From: an uncultured Desulfobulbaceae bacterium
GTDB taxonomy: Bacteria > Desulfobacterota > Desulfobulbia > Desulfobulbales > Desulfocapsaceae
Direction of reading: 5' to 3'
Assembly: GCA_903887485.1 (NCBI GenBank)
Contig: CAISPV010000006.1
Coordinates: 1 to 64,000 of the forward strand
DNA: 64,000 nt
Below are positions 43,703-52,768 of this stretch, piece after piece; position 1 is the stretch's first letter; every line of letters begins with the position of its first letter. A program made the position numbers and the translations under genes. A model generated the notes under the pieces. It ran no database searches, had not been told where the DNA came from, and was given only the letters and a program-made list of their open reading frames with translations.

Positions 43703-44014
43703 TGGTAGATGGGGCCGTTGAAGAAATGGTGTTTTTGGCCAGCACTACGGCATTACTGTTGGGCTGGATATATGCCAAAGCGACTGGGGGTGGTGATGGA
43801 TTGCGACCTGCAGGATCGGTCAGGGGAAATTCCGCGCCTGTATTATGCCAAGGGACAAGAGGGTTATGACATTGCACAGCGTGGCGCACGGTGCGATCCG
43901 CTACTCAAACATATTATCTCATGGCTGTTTTACAAGATATGCAGTTATCTGGCGGAGATTGAATACGACGGAGAAAGTGGCACCTTTCGTGTTATGTTCG
44001 CAAGGTGGTGGTGA
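43703..44014 (+). pseudogene. Decayed DPM1/GtrB-like glycosyltransferase fragment
   Basis: One frame reads VVMDCDLQDRSGEIPRLYYA, then EGYDIAQRGAR and LFYKICSYLAEIEYD, which is the DxD and following region of polyprenyl-phosphate glycosyltransferases. The segment just before it (TALLLGWIYAKATG) lies in another frame, joined at a G-run near 43788. The N-terminal nucleotide-binding block and the C-terminal membrane helices are absent. The intact GT2 gene at 44827 is of the same broad class, so this copy may be a relic of rearrangement in the sugar cluster. Confidence 0.65.
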
Positions 44015-44119
44015 ATTTTCTTTGTATGGGCGAGCAATTGCGTTTCTTTGGTGGACTGGTGCCGTGGATGGGTTTCCCCCTTTCAGCATAACTATGGAAC
44101 ATGCCAGGTATTGTCAAAA

Positions 44120-44830
44120 ATGACCCAATCAAGTGTGAAAAGAATCGCTATTCTCCAATCCAACTACATCCCCTGGAAAGGGTACTTCGACATGATTGCC
44201 GCCGTGGATGAGTTCATACTCTATGACGACATGCAGTATACGCGACGTGACTGGCGTAATCGCAACCAGATCAAGACGCCGCAGGGGGTGCAGTGGCTGA
44301 CGGCTCCGGTGCAAGTGAAGGGGAAATATCATCAGAAGATTAAAGATACTGAGATTGACGGCTCAAACTGGGCAACAGCGCATTGGAAAGCATTGGTGCA
44401 GAACTATCGCCGCGCGCCACATTTTGACGAAATCGCAATATGGCTCGAGCCGATGTACCTCGCTGAGCCTTATACGCAACTCACCCGGTTAAATCGCCGT
44501 TTCATCGAAGCTGTCTGCAATTATCTGGGCATCAGGACGGTCATCAGTAATTCTTGGGATTATGCCCTGCTTGATGGCAAGACGGAACGCCTGGCCGATC
44601 TTTGTGAGCAGGCAGGAGGTACGGAATACATCTCAGGCCCTGCGGCCAAGGGTTACATCGAAGAGAGCGTATTTACTGAATATGGCATCAAACTGACCTG
44701 GTTTGACTACGCTGGATACCCCGAATATCCCCAACTCTGGGGTGAGTTCACCCATGGGGTCACCATTCTCGATTTGCTGTTCAACTGCGGCAAAGACGCG
44801 CCCCGCTATATGAGGTATGTCCGCTCATGA
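44120..44830 (+). CDS. WbqC-like family protein
   Basis: A 236-aa protein of the WbqC family: [40 protein letters not shown] and the later [17 protein letters not shown]. WbqC-like proteins occur in O-antigen and surface-sugar clusters; a role in adding or making amino-sugar parts is proposed but unproven. The start at 44120 (MTQSSVKR) follows AGGTATTGTCAAAA; a longer frame from 44048 is less likely. Overlaps the next gene by four bases; first of seven closely packed genes. Confidence 0.88.
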   Translation: MTQSSVKRIAILQSNYIPWKGYFDMIAAVDEFILYDDMQYTRRDWRNRNQIKTPQGVQWLTAPVQVKGKYHQKIKDTEIDGSNWATAHWKALVQNYRRAPHFDEIAIWLEPMYLAEPYTQLTRLNRRFIEAVCNYLGIRTVISNSWDYALLDGKTERLADLCEQAGGTEYISGPAAKGYIEESVFTEYGIKLTWFDYAGYPEYPQLWGEFTHGVTILDLLFNCGKDAPRYMRYVRS

Positions 44831-45756
44831 GGCTTTCTATTGTTGCAACACTCTACCAATCTGCGCCCGACATTACCGAGTTTCATCAACGGGCCAGTGC
44901 TGCTGCCAAGCAACTTGTGGGTGAAGATTACGAAATCGTTCTGGTGAACGACGGATCGCCCGACAACAGTCTCGATCTTGCCGTGCAGCTCACCGAGAGT
45001 GACAGTCATGTTGTTGTTGTCGATCTCTCCCGTAACTTTGGCCATCATAAGGCCATGATGACCGGTCTTGCCCATACCAAAGGAGAGCGGGTCTTCCTGA
45101 TCGATAGCGATCTGGAAGAAGAACCGGAATGGTTGATTCCCTTTGCCGGTCAAATGACAGATGAAAGATGTGATGTAGTGTTTGGTGTGCAGGCACAACG
45201 GAAAGGCAGTGTTATTGAGCGCTGGAGCGGTCAATGGTTTTACCGCTTTTTCAGGGCGTTAACAGGTATTGCTCTTCCTGAAAGCCTTGTAACCGCACGT
45301 TTGATGACCCGTCGTTACGTCGATGCCTTATTGCGCCATGAAGAGCGAGAAGTCTTCCTGGCTGGCCTCTTTCATATCACGGGGTTTGCTCAACATCCTC
45401 AAACAGTAAAGAAGCATAGTACCAGTGCAACCACTTATACCTTCCACAAAAAAATGTCTTTGCTGGTTAATTCAGTAACTGCTTTTAGCAATGCCCCACT
45501 GATCGGCATCTTCTATATCGGGGTATTGATCTCTCTCATTGCGATTTTCTATATCGCTTACCTGGCCATTCACTGGATGTTCCTCGCCAAGCCATTAAGC
45601 GGCTGGACCTCAGTCATGGCGTCGATCTGGCTTCTTGGCGGGATGGTCATCTCTTTTATAGGCGTGGTTGGCATTTATCTCTCAAAAATATTCTCAGAGA
45701 CCAAACGACGCCCCTACACCATCGTAAGGCAGATTTATGCAAAACACCAAAACTGA
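44827..45756 (+). CDS. Polyprenyl-phosphate type glycosyltransferase (GT2)
   Basis: A 309-aa enzyme. The GT-A domain has [20 protein letters not shown] and the metal-binding [15 protein letters not shown]. Two C-terminal membrane helices follow ([40 protein letters not shown]), as in GtrB/ArnC/DPM1 enzymes that load sugars on undecaprenyl phosphate. The lipid-linked sugar could be donor for the Glucos_trans_II protein at 49182, in the manner of the gtr systems. Coupled by overlap at both ends. Confidence 0.88.
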   Translation: MRLSIVATLYQSAPDITEFHQRASAAAKQLVGEDYEIVLVNDGSPDNSLDLAVQLTESDSHVVVVDLSRNFGHHKAMMTGLAHTKGERVFLIDSDLEEEPEWLIPFAGQMTDERCDVVFGVQAQRKGSVIERWSGQWFYRFFRALTGIALPESLVTARLMTRRYVDALLRHEEREVFLAGLFHITGFAQHPQTVKKHSTSATTYTFHKKMSLLVNSVTAFSNAPLIGIFYIGVLISLIAIFYIAYLAIHWMFLAKPLSGWTSVMASIWLLGGMVISFIGVVGIYLSKIFSETKRRPYTIVRQIYAKHQN

Positions 45757-46372
45757 CCTGTTGATCGAGGTTGCCGAATACTACACATCTAAACTTGCCC
45801 AGCATGGAGAAACACCTCGCGGTGTTGATTGGAATGGTGAACAAAGTCAAATGCTGCGCTTTGAACAACTAAGCAAAATTGTTGATACCTCAACTCAATT
45901 TTCAATAAATGATCTGGGGTGTGGCTATGGTGCGCTCTACGACTTTCTTGCCCATAAATATGAGTCGTTTTCGTATTCGGGTTTGGATGTGGCCGAAGAT
46001 ATGATTCGAGCTGCCGAGCAACGCAATCAAGATACAAGCAACGCTCGCTTTGTACTCACCAGCGAGCCTCAACAGGTTGCCGATTATGGCGTCGCCAGCG
46101 GTATCTTTAATGTTCGTTTAGGCAGATCAGATGATGAATGGTGGTCTTATCTCGAAGCTACCCTTGACGTACTCGACCGTACCAGTCGTTTCGGCTTTGC
46201 CTTTAATTGCCTGACTTCCTATTCCGATGCGGATAAGATGCGCGATTACCTTTATTACGCAGATCCCTGTGCGTTGTTTGATCTCTGTAAACGTCGTTAT
46301 TCGCCTAACGTGGCCCTGCTCCATGATTACGGGCTTTATGAATTCACGATTCTGGTAAGAAAACAGCCATGA
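45737..46372 (+). CDS. SAM-dependent methyltransferase
   Basis: A 211-aa class I methyltransferase. The SAM-binding loop is INDLGCGYGALYDFLAHKY, with the acidic residue of strand 2 in YSGLDVAEDMI. The acceptor is unknown; the setting in the sugar operon suggests a sugar O- or N-methylation. It overlaps the upstream gene by 20 bases and the downstream one by four. Confidence 0.87.
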   Translation: MQNTKTDLLIEVAEYYTSKLAQHGETPRGVDWNGEQSQMLRFEQLSKIVDTSTQFSINDLGCGYGALYDFLAHKYESFSYSGLDVAEDMIRAAEQRNQDTSNARFVLTSEPQQVADYGVASGIFNVRLGRSDDEWWSYLEATLDVLDRTSRFGFAFNCLTSYSDADKMRDYLYYADPCALFDLCKRRYSPNVALLHDYGLYEFTILVRKQP

Positions 46373-47034
46373 AAAAACCTTTAGTTATCTTCGGTTCTGG
46401 TGATATCGCCCAACTTGCCCATTTCTATTTCAGCACGGACTCGTCATACGAAGTTGTCGCCTTCACCGTTGACTCTGCCTATCTGAAGGACACAACTTTC
46501 TGCGGCCTTCCGGTCATTGCCTTTGAGGAAGTCTCCAGGCAATACGCGCCCGACTGCTGTGATTTCTTTATTGCTATCGGCTACTCCAAGCTCAATGCAG
46601 TGCGGAAGGAAAAATATCTGGCGGTCAAAGCAAGAGGGTACCGCTTAGCCAGTTTTATCAGTTCCCACGCCACCGTTTTGAATGATGGCTGTATTGGTGA
46701 AAATTGTTTCATTCTTGAAGATAGCATTATCCAACCATTCGTGACCGTTGGTAACAACATCATGCTTTGGAGTGGAAGTCATATCGGCCACCACTCTACT
46801 ATCAAGGATCATTGCTTCATTGCGCCCCATGTGGCCATTTCAGGAGGCGTGGAGATTGGCGAGCAATGCTTTGTCGGTGTGAATGCAACGTTACGTAATC
46901 ATATCAAGATCGGCGAAAAATGTCTGATTGGCGCTGGTGCCTTGCTGCTTGCCGATGCGGAGCCTGAAGGGGTTTACATCGGTACTGCAACAGTGCGTTC
47001 AAAAGTGCCAAGTTCGAAGTTGAGAAGGATATGA
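46369..47034 (+). CDS. NeuD-like sugar O/N-acetyltransferase
   Basis: A 221-aa protein. The N-terminus is Rossmann-like (PLVIFGSGDIAQLAHFYFST), and the C-terminal half is a left-handed beta-helix of hexapeptide repeats (GENCFILEDSIIQPFVTVGN, IGEQCFVGVNATLRNHIKIG). This is the NeuD/PglD acyltransferase layout. With the RffA aminotransferase nearby, N-acetylation of a 4-amino-4,6-dideoxy sugar nucleotide is a reasonable role, though not proven. Overlaps its neighbours by four bases. Confidence 0.87.
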   Translation: MKKPLVIFGSGDIAQLAHFYFSTDSSYEVVAFTVDSAYLKDTTFCGLPVIAFEEVSRQYAPDCCDFFIAIGYSKLNAVRKEKYLAVKARGYRLASFISSHATVLNDGCIGENCFILEDSIIQPFVTVGNNIMLWSGSHIGHHSTIKDHCFIAPHVAISGGVEIGEQCFVGVNATLRNHIKIGEKCLIGAGALLLADAEPEGVYIGTATVRSKVPSSKLRRI

Positions 47035-47423
47035 ACACTAATCCTGAGCACAAATACCACATAAAGTATGTCGAATCTTATGATGGAATAAACTGGCAAA
47101 GAGATGGGCTTGTTGTCATTGTTTTTGCAAATGATCAAGAATTCGTAATCTCCCGCTCGTTGGTGATTCATGATAGGGATCGATGGAGGATGTGGTACTC
47201 CTTTCTTGGCCAATTTTGTCGTATTGGATATGCAGAATCAGAGAATGGTCGCCAGTGGAAACGACTTGATAGTCAAGGGGGTACCGACTTTCTAACAAAT
47301 GGGGATTCGAAAATGATCGAATCCCCATTTGTTTTTGACCATAAAGGTAAACGGTACATGCTGTATAATGATAACGGTTATGGCAAAACCGGCTTCAGCT
47401 TAGCAGTATTGGAGCAAGGATAA
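47031..47423 (+). CDS. Truncated GH43-like beta-propeller protein
   Basis: A 130-aa protein whose repeats (HIKYVESYDGINWQRDGLV, RIGYAESENGRQWKRLDSQG, SPFVFDHKGKRYMLYNDNGY) resemble the later blades of five-bladed GH43/GH32-like propellers. Full proteins are about 300 aa, so the N-terminal half is missing. It still has an ATG overlapping the neuD-like stop and a stop overlapping the next start, so it is translated in the operon. Whether it is functional is unclear. Confidence 0.65.
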   Translation: MNTNPEHKYHIKYVESYDGINWQRDGLVVIVFANDQEFVISRSLVIHDRDRWRMWYSFLGQFCRIGYAESENGRQWKRLDSQGGTDFLTNGDSKMIESPFVFDHKGKRYMLYNDNGYGKTGFSLAVLEQG

Positions 47424-47797
47424 TGTCACGTCTTTTCGATTATCTTTATATCCTCGCAACAATAGGTTTTACCGTTTACGGGCAACTGATTATTAAGTGG
47501 CGTATCACAAAATTGGGTCCGCTTCCAATAGACTTCCATGAGAAACTTAAATTTTTGATCGCACTTCTTCTTGATCCAGCAATCTTTTCCGGCTTCGTTG
47601 CTGCATTCATAGCTTCGCTTGCATGGATGGCTGCCATGACCAAGTTTGATCTGAGTCATGCTTACCCATTCATGAGTTTGAATTTTGTAGTGGTGTTGCT
47701 GTTAAGTGGGTGGATTTTGAGTGAACCCGTGACGCTTCAAAAAACATTAGGCATCGCATTGATTGTGCTTGGAACGGTGGTGGCCGTTCGTGGTTAA
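47423..47797 (+). CDS. Small EamA/ArnE-like membrane transporter
   Basis: A 124-aa protein with four helices (YLYILATIGFTVYGQLIIKW, AAFIASLAWMAAMTKFDLSH, FMSLNFVVVLLLSGWILSEP, IALIVLGTVVAVRG). The single-EamA layout matches ArnE/ArnF-type flippase subunits, which move undecaprenyl-phosphate sugars across the membrane. It may flip the product of the GT2 enzyme at 44827. Stop-start overlap TAATG with the previous gene. Confidence 0.82.
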   Translation: MSRLFDYLYILATIGFTVYGQLIIKWRITKLGPLPIDFHEKLKFLIALLLDPAIFSGFVAAFIASLAWMAAMTKFDLSHAYPFMSLNFVVVLLLSGWILSEPVTLQKTLGIALIVLGTVVAVRG

Positions 47798-48020
47798 TTC
47801 CGGGTCAGTGTGTCGGTTACTGCTATCACATTCCTGTCTGATACGGGCTTCGTTTATTGCGGCGGTATCGTTCTTGTTTTTTTTTGTTTGCTCAATATGG
47901 GAGACGAATGACGACGTTTTTGAATTGGCATTGACCGTTTTGGCGTTTCTCTGCCCGTGGGCGGCTCAAGATTACTGGTCGTTCGTAAGCCGATGATGAT
48001 ACAGAAGGACACATAGGACA
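47798..48020. other. Intergenic, no gene supported
   Basis: 223 bases between the transporter and the aminotransferase. A 77-codon frame ending at 47996 has hydrophobic content but no ribosome site or family. AAGGA before 48021 is the aminotransferase ribosome site. Confidence 0.4.
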
Positions 48021-49154
48021 ATGAATGTAAACAGTATCCCATTCAACAAACCCTACATGACGGGGCGTGAACTCTTGTATATTGCACAGGCGCATACGAA
48101 CGGGCACCTTGCCGGCGACGGCATGTTTACAAAAAAATGTCATGCCTGGCTGGAGGCGCGCACCGGTACATACAAGGCATTGCTCACTCATTCATGCACG
48201 GCGGCACTTGAGATGGCAGCAATCCTCGCGGACATTCAACCGGGCGACGAGGTGATCATGCCGTCCTATACCTTTGTCTCAACAGCCAATGCTTTTGTGC
48301 TGCGCGGTGGTGTGCCGGTCTTTGTGGATATTCGCCTGGATACATTCAATATTGATGAGACGAAGATCGAGGCGGCCATTACGTCGCGCACCAAGGCGAT
48401 CATCCCTGTGCATTATGCGGGGGTGGCCTGTGAGATGGACATCATCATGAATATTGCGCAGCGTCATAACCTGTTGGTCATTGAAGACGCCGCACAGGGG
48501 ATTATGTCCACGTACAAGGGCAAGCCGCTCGGCTCCATAGGCCACCTGGGTGCGTACTCTTTTCATGAGACGAAGAACATTATTTCTGGTGAGGGGGGGG
48601 CTCTTCTGATCAATGATGAACGCTTTGCAGAGCGTGCCGAAATCATTCGCGCAAAGGGTACCAATCGTGGCCAGTTTTTTCGTGGTCAGGTCGATAAGTA
48701 TACTTGGGTAGATATCGGATCCTCGTATTTACCAGGAGAGGTGATCGCTGCCTTTCTGTGGGCGCAGATGGAAGAGGCCCAGAGCATTACGCAGAAGCGC
48801 ATGGGCCTTTGGCAGCAATACCATGAAACTTTGGCGCCACTTGAAGAGGCTGGCAAGTTGCGACAACCCATCATTCCTGAATACTGTCAGCACAATGCAC
48901 ATATGTATTACATTATGTTGCTTAACCTTAAAACTCGTACGCAAGTTATTGCGCAGATGAAAGGTGCTGGCATAAATACTGTATTTCACTATGTGCCGCT
49001 CCACGATGCGCCATATGGAAAAAGACACGGACGTGCTCATGGCGATCTTCCGGTCACCCATATGGCTTCGGATTGTTTATTACGATTGCCATTGTGGCTG
49101 GGCGTCGAATCGCATCAACAGAAAATAGTGGATAAATTGTCAACCTGTTTTTAA
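48021..49154 (+). CDS. rffA: dTDP-4-amino-4,6-dideoxygalactose transaminase (RffA/WecE type)
   Basis: A 377-aa pyridoxal-phosphate enzyme of the DegT/DnrJ/EryC1/StrS family. Family signs: NKPYMTGRELLYIAQA at the start (typical for RffA), LLTHSCTAALEMAAILADIQ, PGDEVIMPSYTFVSTANAFV, VIEDAAQG and the Schiff-base Lys185 in SFHETKNIISGEGG. It aminates dTDP-4-keto-6-deoxyglucose at C4. The NeuD-like gene may acetylate the product. The genes for dTDP-sugar synthesis (rmlA, rmlB) are not in the window. AAGGACACATAGGACA precedes the ATG. Confidence 0.9.
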   Translation: MNVNSIPFNKPYMTGRELLYIAQAHTNGHLAGDGMFTKKCHAWLEARTGTYKALLTHSCTAALEMAAILADIQPGDEVIMPSYTFVSTANAFVLRGGVPVFVDIRLDTFNIDETKIEAAITSRTKAIIPVHYAGVACEMDIIMNIAQRHNLLVIEDAAQGIMSTYKGKPLGSIGHLGAYSFHETKNIISGEGGALLINDERFAERAEIIRAKGTNRGQFFRGQVDKYTWVDIGSSYLPGEVIAAFLWAQMEEAQSITQKRMGLWQQYHETLAPLEEAGKLRQPIIPEYCQHNAHMYYIMLLNLKTRTQVIAQMKGAGINTVFHYVPLHDAPYGKRHGRAHGDLPVTHMASDCLLRLPLWLGVESHQQKIVDKLSTCF

Positions 49155-49181
49155 AAAATACTCTAAGAATCAACGTGAATC

Positions 49182-50717
49182 ATGCAAAACAAGTTTATCT
49201 TTCTCGATAAACGGTTTGATGTTGAGCCGTCATATATTCGACTCTTTATAATAATTTTTATTACTGCTGTGCTTGCAAAAGGGTCTGTTGTTTTTCGTGG
49301 CCATGCAATTGATGACTATGGCTTCATGACCGGTGTAAGCGCCAAAGGTTTTGAAGTGATTCTCAGCCAAGGTCGGTACATCTCGGCGGCAATCATATGG
49401 CTCGTTGATTCAATAGGTGTCAATATTATTGATATGTATTTTTCACTTGGGCTAGTGACATTATTTTTACTGACAGCTTTTGTAGTATCTATCTTGCGGT
49501 TTGTTGGATTAGATAAGTCACCAGCAGCAGGTATAGTAGGGGCCATAATTATAGCCCATCCGTATTTAACTGAAACGCTTACTTTTCGAATGGCGCTGCC
49601 CTCCTATTGCGTTGCTCTTATCTTTTCCATCATGGCATTGGAAATGGTAATTAAGAGTCCTGCAACTTGGGGCAATCGGGCATTGGCGCTATTGGCAACT
49701 CTTGCCATGCTCTTTACCTATCAAGTTTTTATAAATTATTTTGCGATTGCAATTATTTTTGCCTTTATCTACGGGCAAGTTTTGCATGTTCAGTCATTAG
49801 CTGCCAATAATGTTTATCGAGAGCGAGCAATAACATTAACAATTATCAGCACTATTTCCATTATTGCTTTTATGTCACTTATTTGGCTAACCAAAGCTCT
49901 GGGCCTAACCAAAGGGACAGGCAGAGCTGACCTTATAACCTTTGGCGAGATACCTCATCGGATAGAGCAGATCTCGTCTTCCTTGATGAGTATTTATTGG
50001 TCGGCTGAACATGTTTTTTCAGGATGGTTGAAAATACTGGTTGCACTAATGCTTGCAATATCATTGATAATAATTTTTTGGTATTTGCTAACTGGAAAGG
50101 ACAAAAGAAATTCTATTAGTAATGTATCTCTTATTTTTTTTGCGTTTTTACTGCTTATCCCTGTTTCGATAGGAGTTATCCTGCCCTTTCAGAATTGGTG
50201 GCCGGTCCCTCGGGTCATTGCTCATGTCTCAATAATTATTGGATTGATTTTTCTCATGGCTGATTCGTGCATGTATGAGTCCGCTAACCGTTTTTTCAAG
50301 TCTGCTATTTTTATTTCCAGGACTATTGTTCTTATTGGATTTATCTTTTTAAGTAATCAAATCCTGGCTGATCAACAGAGGATTAACCAGTGGGATAAAA
50401 TGATGGCGAATCGGATAATTTCTCGTCTTGAAATGTATCCCAATTTTAGTGATGTCCATTTGGTGTATATCAACGGTGGTTCATGGGGCTTCCCCGCTAA
50501 GTTGAGAACAGTGCAGGGTGATATGAATGCATCTGCATTTCTTCCGGATTACTCAAAAGTTCCGTTGTTGTCAGAAGTGTCTGGGTACTGGCTTCAAAGA
50601 GCAGTAGGGGCCGAGGCAATTGTCGGAGAGGCTTATTGTAAGGATAGAGAGCCTTGGCCACACGCTGAATCGATAACTGTCGAGAATGATGTGGCTATCA
50701 TTTGTTTAAAGAAATAG
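49182..50717 (+). CDS. Glucos_trans_II (GtrC-like) membrane glycosyltransferase
   Basis: A 511-aa protein with about eleven membrane helices. Near the N-terminus FRGHAIDDYGFMTG and SQGRYISAAIIWLVD are the periplasmic acidic motif and conserved Arg-Tyr of the glucosyltransferase domain family (Glucos_trans_II), GT-C fold enzymes that transfer glucose from a lipid carrier to O-antigen. The C-terminal soluble part ends in VAIICLKK. Gap of 27 bases from rffA. With the GT2 enzyme and the small flippase it makes a gtr-like modification set. Confidence 0.85.
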   Translation: MQNKFIFLDKRFDVEPSYIRLFIIIFITAVLAKGSVVFRGHAIDDYGFMTGVSAKGFEVILSQGRYISAAIIWLVDSIGVNIIDMYFSLGLVTLFLLTAFVVSILRFVGLDKSPAAGIVGAIIIAHPYLTETLTFRMALPSYCVALIFSIMALEMVIKSPATWGNRALALLATLAMLFTYQVFINYFAIAIIFAFIYGQVLHVQSLAANNVYRERAITLTIISTISIIAFMSLIWLTKALGLTKGTGRADLITFGEIPHRIEQISSSLMSIYWSAEHVFSGWLKILVALMLAISLIIIFWYLLTGKDKRNSISNVSLIFFAFLLLIPVSIGVILPFQNWWPVPRVIAHVSIIIGLIFLMADSCMYESANRFFKSAIFISRTIVLIGFIFLSNQILADQQRINQWDKMMANRIISRLEMYPNFSDVHLVYINGGSWGFPAKLRTVQGDMNASAFLPDYSKVPLLSEVSGYWLQRAVGAEAIVGEAYCKDREPWPHAESITVENDVAIICLKK

Positions 50718-51016
50718 GTTTTTTGGCTTTTCAAAAATTGACCACTATAGAGGATATCCGATGTCATAGAGACAAAAAGTATTCTCCTCGTTGTTTTGGA
50801 TGGGTGATACATGATAATTTGTGGTTCCAGCCTTGAGCTAGAGCTCCGTCTGAGGAATTAAGCCCTTTCCTTTTTTCATGCTATTTGCAGTGATGCAACA
50901 GCGGGAACTAATTTGGTAAATGTCCTTGCCGATAACTGAATGGAGTTTACTCACCCAAAACAGCAAAGAGTCCATGATGCTTATTTGCATAAGCAGAAGA
51001 GATATGAGGAAGAATT
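50718..51016. other. Intergenic, no gene recognised
   Basis: 300 bases of moderately AT-rich DNA; no hairpin with T-run and no coding frame. GAGGAAG just before 51017 is the ribosome site of the next gene. Confidence 0.5.
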
Positions 51017-52657
51017 ATGAATGGAGCTGAACTTCTGGTGCGGTGCCTTGAAAATGAAGGAGTTGACACTATATTTGGTATTCCCGGCGAGGAGAATCTG
51101 ATCTTTCTTGAGGCCCTGCGAACATCTACAATTCGTTTGATTCTGACCCGCCATGAGCAGGCGGCGGGATTTATGGCGGCCACTTATGGCAGGCTTACCG
51201 GCAGGCCCGGGGTCTGTCTTTCGACCCTTGGGCCGGGAGCGACGAATTTCGTCACGGCCGTTTCTTACGCATTGCTTGGCGGTATGCCCGTTCTCTTTAT
51301 CACTGGTCAGAAGCCAATAAAAAAAAGTAAGCAGGGCCGTTTTCAGATCCTTGATGTGGTGCGAATGATGGGGCCTTTGACCAAATTCACCAAGCAGGTT
51401 GTCACTGCCGGCAGCATCCCGCCACTGGTTCGCGACATGTTTAGAATCGCTACCGCCGAGAAGCCCGGTCCGGTCCATCTGGAGCTGCCGGAGGATATTG
51501 CCGCGGAAGAAACAGAGAACCAGCCTTTTGCTCTGACTCGTCTGTATCCACCCCATGCCAATCCTGCTTCCCTTGGCATAGCGGCTGATCTCATCAATCA
51601 GGCGCATTATCCCCTGTTTCTGTTTGGGGCTGAGGCCAAACGACCGGACGTATGCCAGGTTGCGCGCGAGCTTATTGACAAAACAGGTATCTACTTTTTT
51701 ACCACCCAGATGGGCAAGGGGATTATTGATGAGCACTCTCCCTATTCTCTGGGCACGGCCGCCCTTTCCGATCATGATTACCTGCATTGCGCTATTGAGC
51801 GTGCCGATGTAATTATCAATGTCGGTCATGATGTTGTTGAAAAACCGCCGTTTTTTATGAATCAAAGAGGGATGCAGGTCATTCATGTCAACTATTCACC
51901 TGCTGATATTGATGAAGTTTATTTCCCTCAGCATGAAGTTGTTGGTGATATCGGCACCAGTCTTACCCAGTTATTGCAACTCGTTCATAATCCATCTGGC
52001 TCAGACTATGATTATTTTCAGCGCCTCCATGAAGAAATCAATACCCATGTCTATTGCGCGCAGGGCCATGATCGATTTCCTGCTACCCCGCAACGGATCG
52101 TCAGCGATATTCGCACTACGGTCGCTGCCAGCAGTATTGTCTCTCTCGATAATGGCATGTACAAGATCTGGTTTGCCCGCAATTTCAAGGCGACCCAACC
52201 AGATTCACTGCTGCTCGATAATGCCCTGGCTTCAATGGGCGCCGGCCTTCCCGTAGCCATTGCCGCCAAACTCTTGTATCCGGAGAGGCAGGTTGTGGCT
52301 GTCTGTGGAGATGGCGGCTTTATGATGAATTCTCAGGAGATGGAAACTGCTATTCGTCTCAACCTGCATCTGGTCGTCATCATCCTGCGCGACAATGGCT
52401 ACGGGATGATTAAATGGAAGCAGGGCGGGATGGGCCTTCCTGACTTTGGCCTTGACTTTTTGAACCCTGATTTTATACATTATGCACAGAGTTATGGGGC
52501 CAACGGGTATCGTGTTTCTTGTGCCGGAGAACTTGCCCAGTTGCTGTCAGGATGCCTGAAACGGCCAGGTCTTCATTTGATCGAGGTCCCTGTTGATTAC
52601 TCGCAGAATGAAAAAGTCTTTTTTCAGGAGCTTCGTGACAAGACCTGTCTCCTGTGA
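51017..52657 (+). CDS. Acetolactate synthase-like thiamine diphosphate enzyme
   Basis: A 546-aa ThDP enzyme of the acetolactate synthase large-subunit group. It has DTIFGIPGEEN, the catalytic Glu in LTRHEQAAGFMAATYGRLTG, PGPVHLELPEDIAAEE and the ThDP/Mg motif VAVCGDGGFMMNSQEMETAI. It would join two pyruvates to acetolactate, or act on related 2-keto acids. No small regulatory subunit (ilvN) or other branched-chain genes are adjacent, so a catabolic (AlsS-like) or different role is possible. GAGGAAG precedes the ATG. It is a lone gene between the sugar operon and the kinase at 52769. Confidence 0.88.
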   Translation: MNGAELLVRCLENEGVDTIFGIPGEENLIFLEALRTSTIRLILTRHEQAAGFMAATYGRLTGRPGVCLSTLGPGATNFVTAVSYALLGGMPVLFITGQKPIKKSKQGRFQILDVVRMMGPLTKFTKQVVTAGSIPPLVRDMFRIATAEKPGPVHLELPEDIAAEETENQPFALTRLYPPHANPASLGIAADLINQAHYPLFLFGAEAKRPDVCQVARELIDKTGIYFFTTQMGKGIIDEHSPYSLGTAALSDHDYLHCAIERADVIINVGHDVVEKPPFFMNQRGMQVIHVNYSPADIDEVYFPQHEVVGDIGTSLTQLLQLVHNPSGSDYDYFQRLHEEINTHVYCAQGHDRFPATPQRIVSDIRTTVAASSIVSLDNGMYKIWFARNFKATQPDSLLLDNALASMGAGLPVAIAAKLLYPERQVVAVCGDGGFMMNSQEMETAIRLNLHLVVIILRDNGYGMIKWKQGGMGLPDFGLDFLNPDFIHYAQSYGANGYRVSCAGELAQLLSGCLKRPGLHLIEVPVDYSQNEKVFFQELRDKTCLL

Positions 52658-52768
52658 TAAGTTTTTTGTGTTACGGTTTCTTTTCCCGTTTTTTCCATGC
52701 AGGTGATAGCGTTATTTTGTTGTGATGGCTTACTCGGATGTCCCTAATTTTTATCGTTCTGTAATCAC

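Noticed and set aside
47763..47996. 77-codon frame between the flippase and rffA
   Set aside because: Starts inside the flippase gene, no ribosome site, hydrophobic by composition only.
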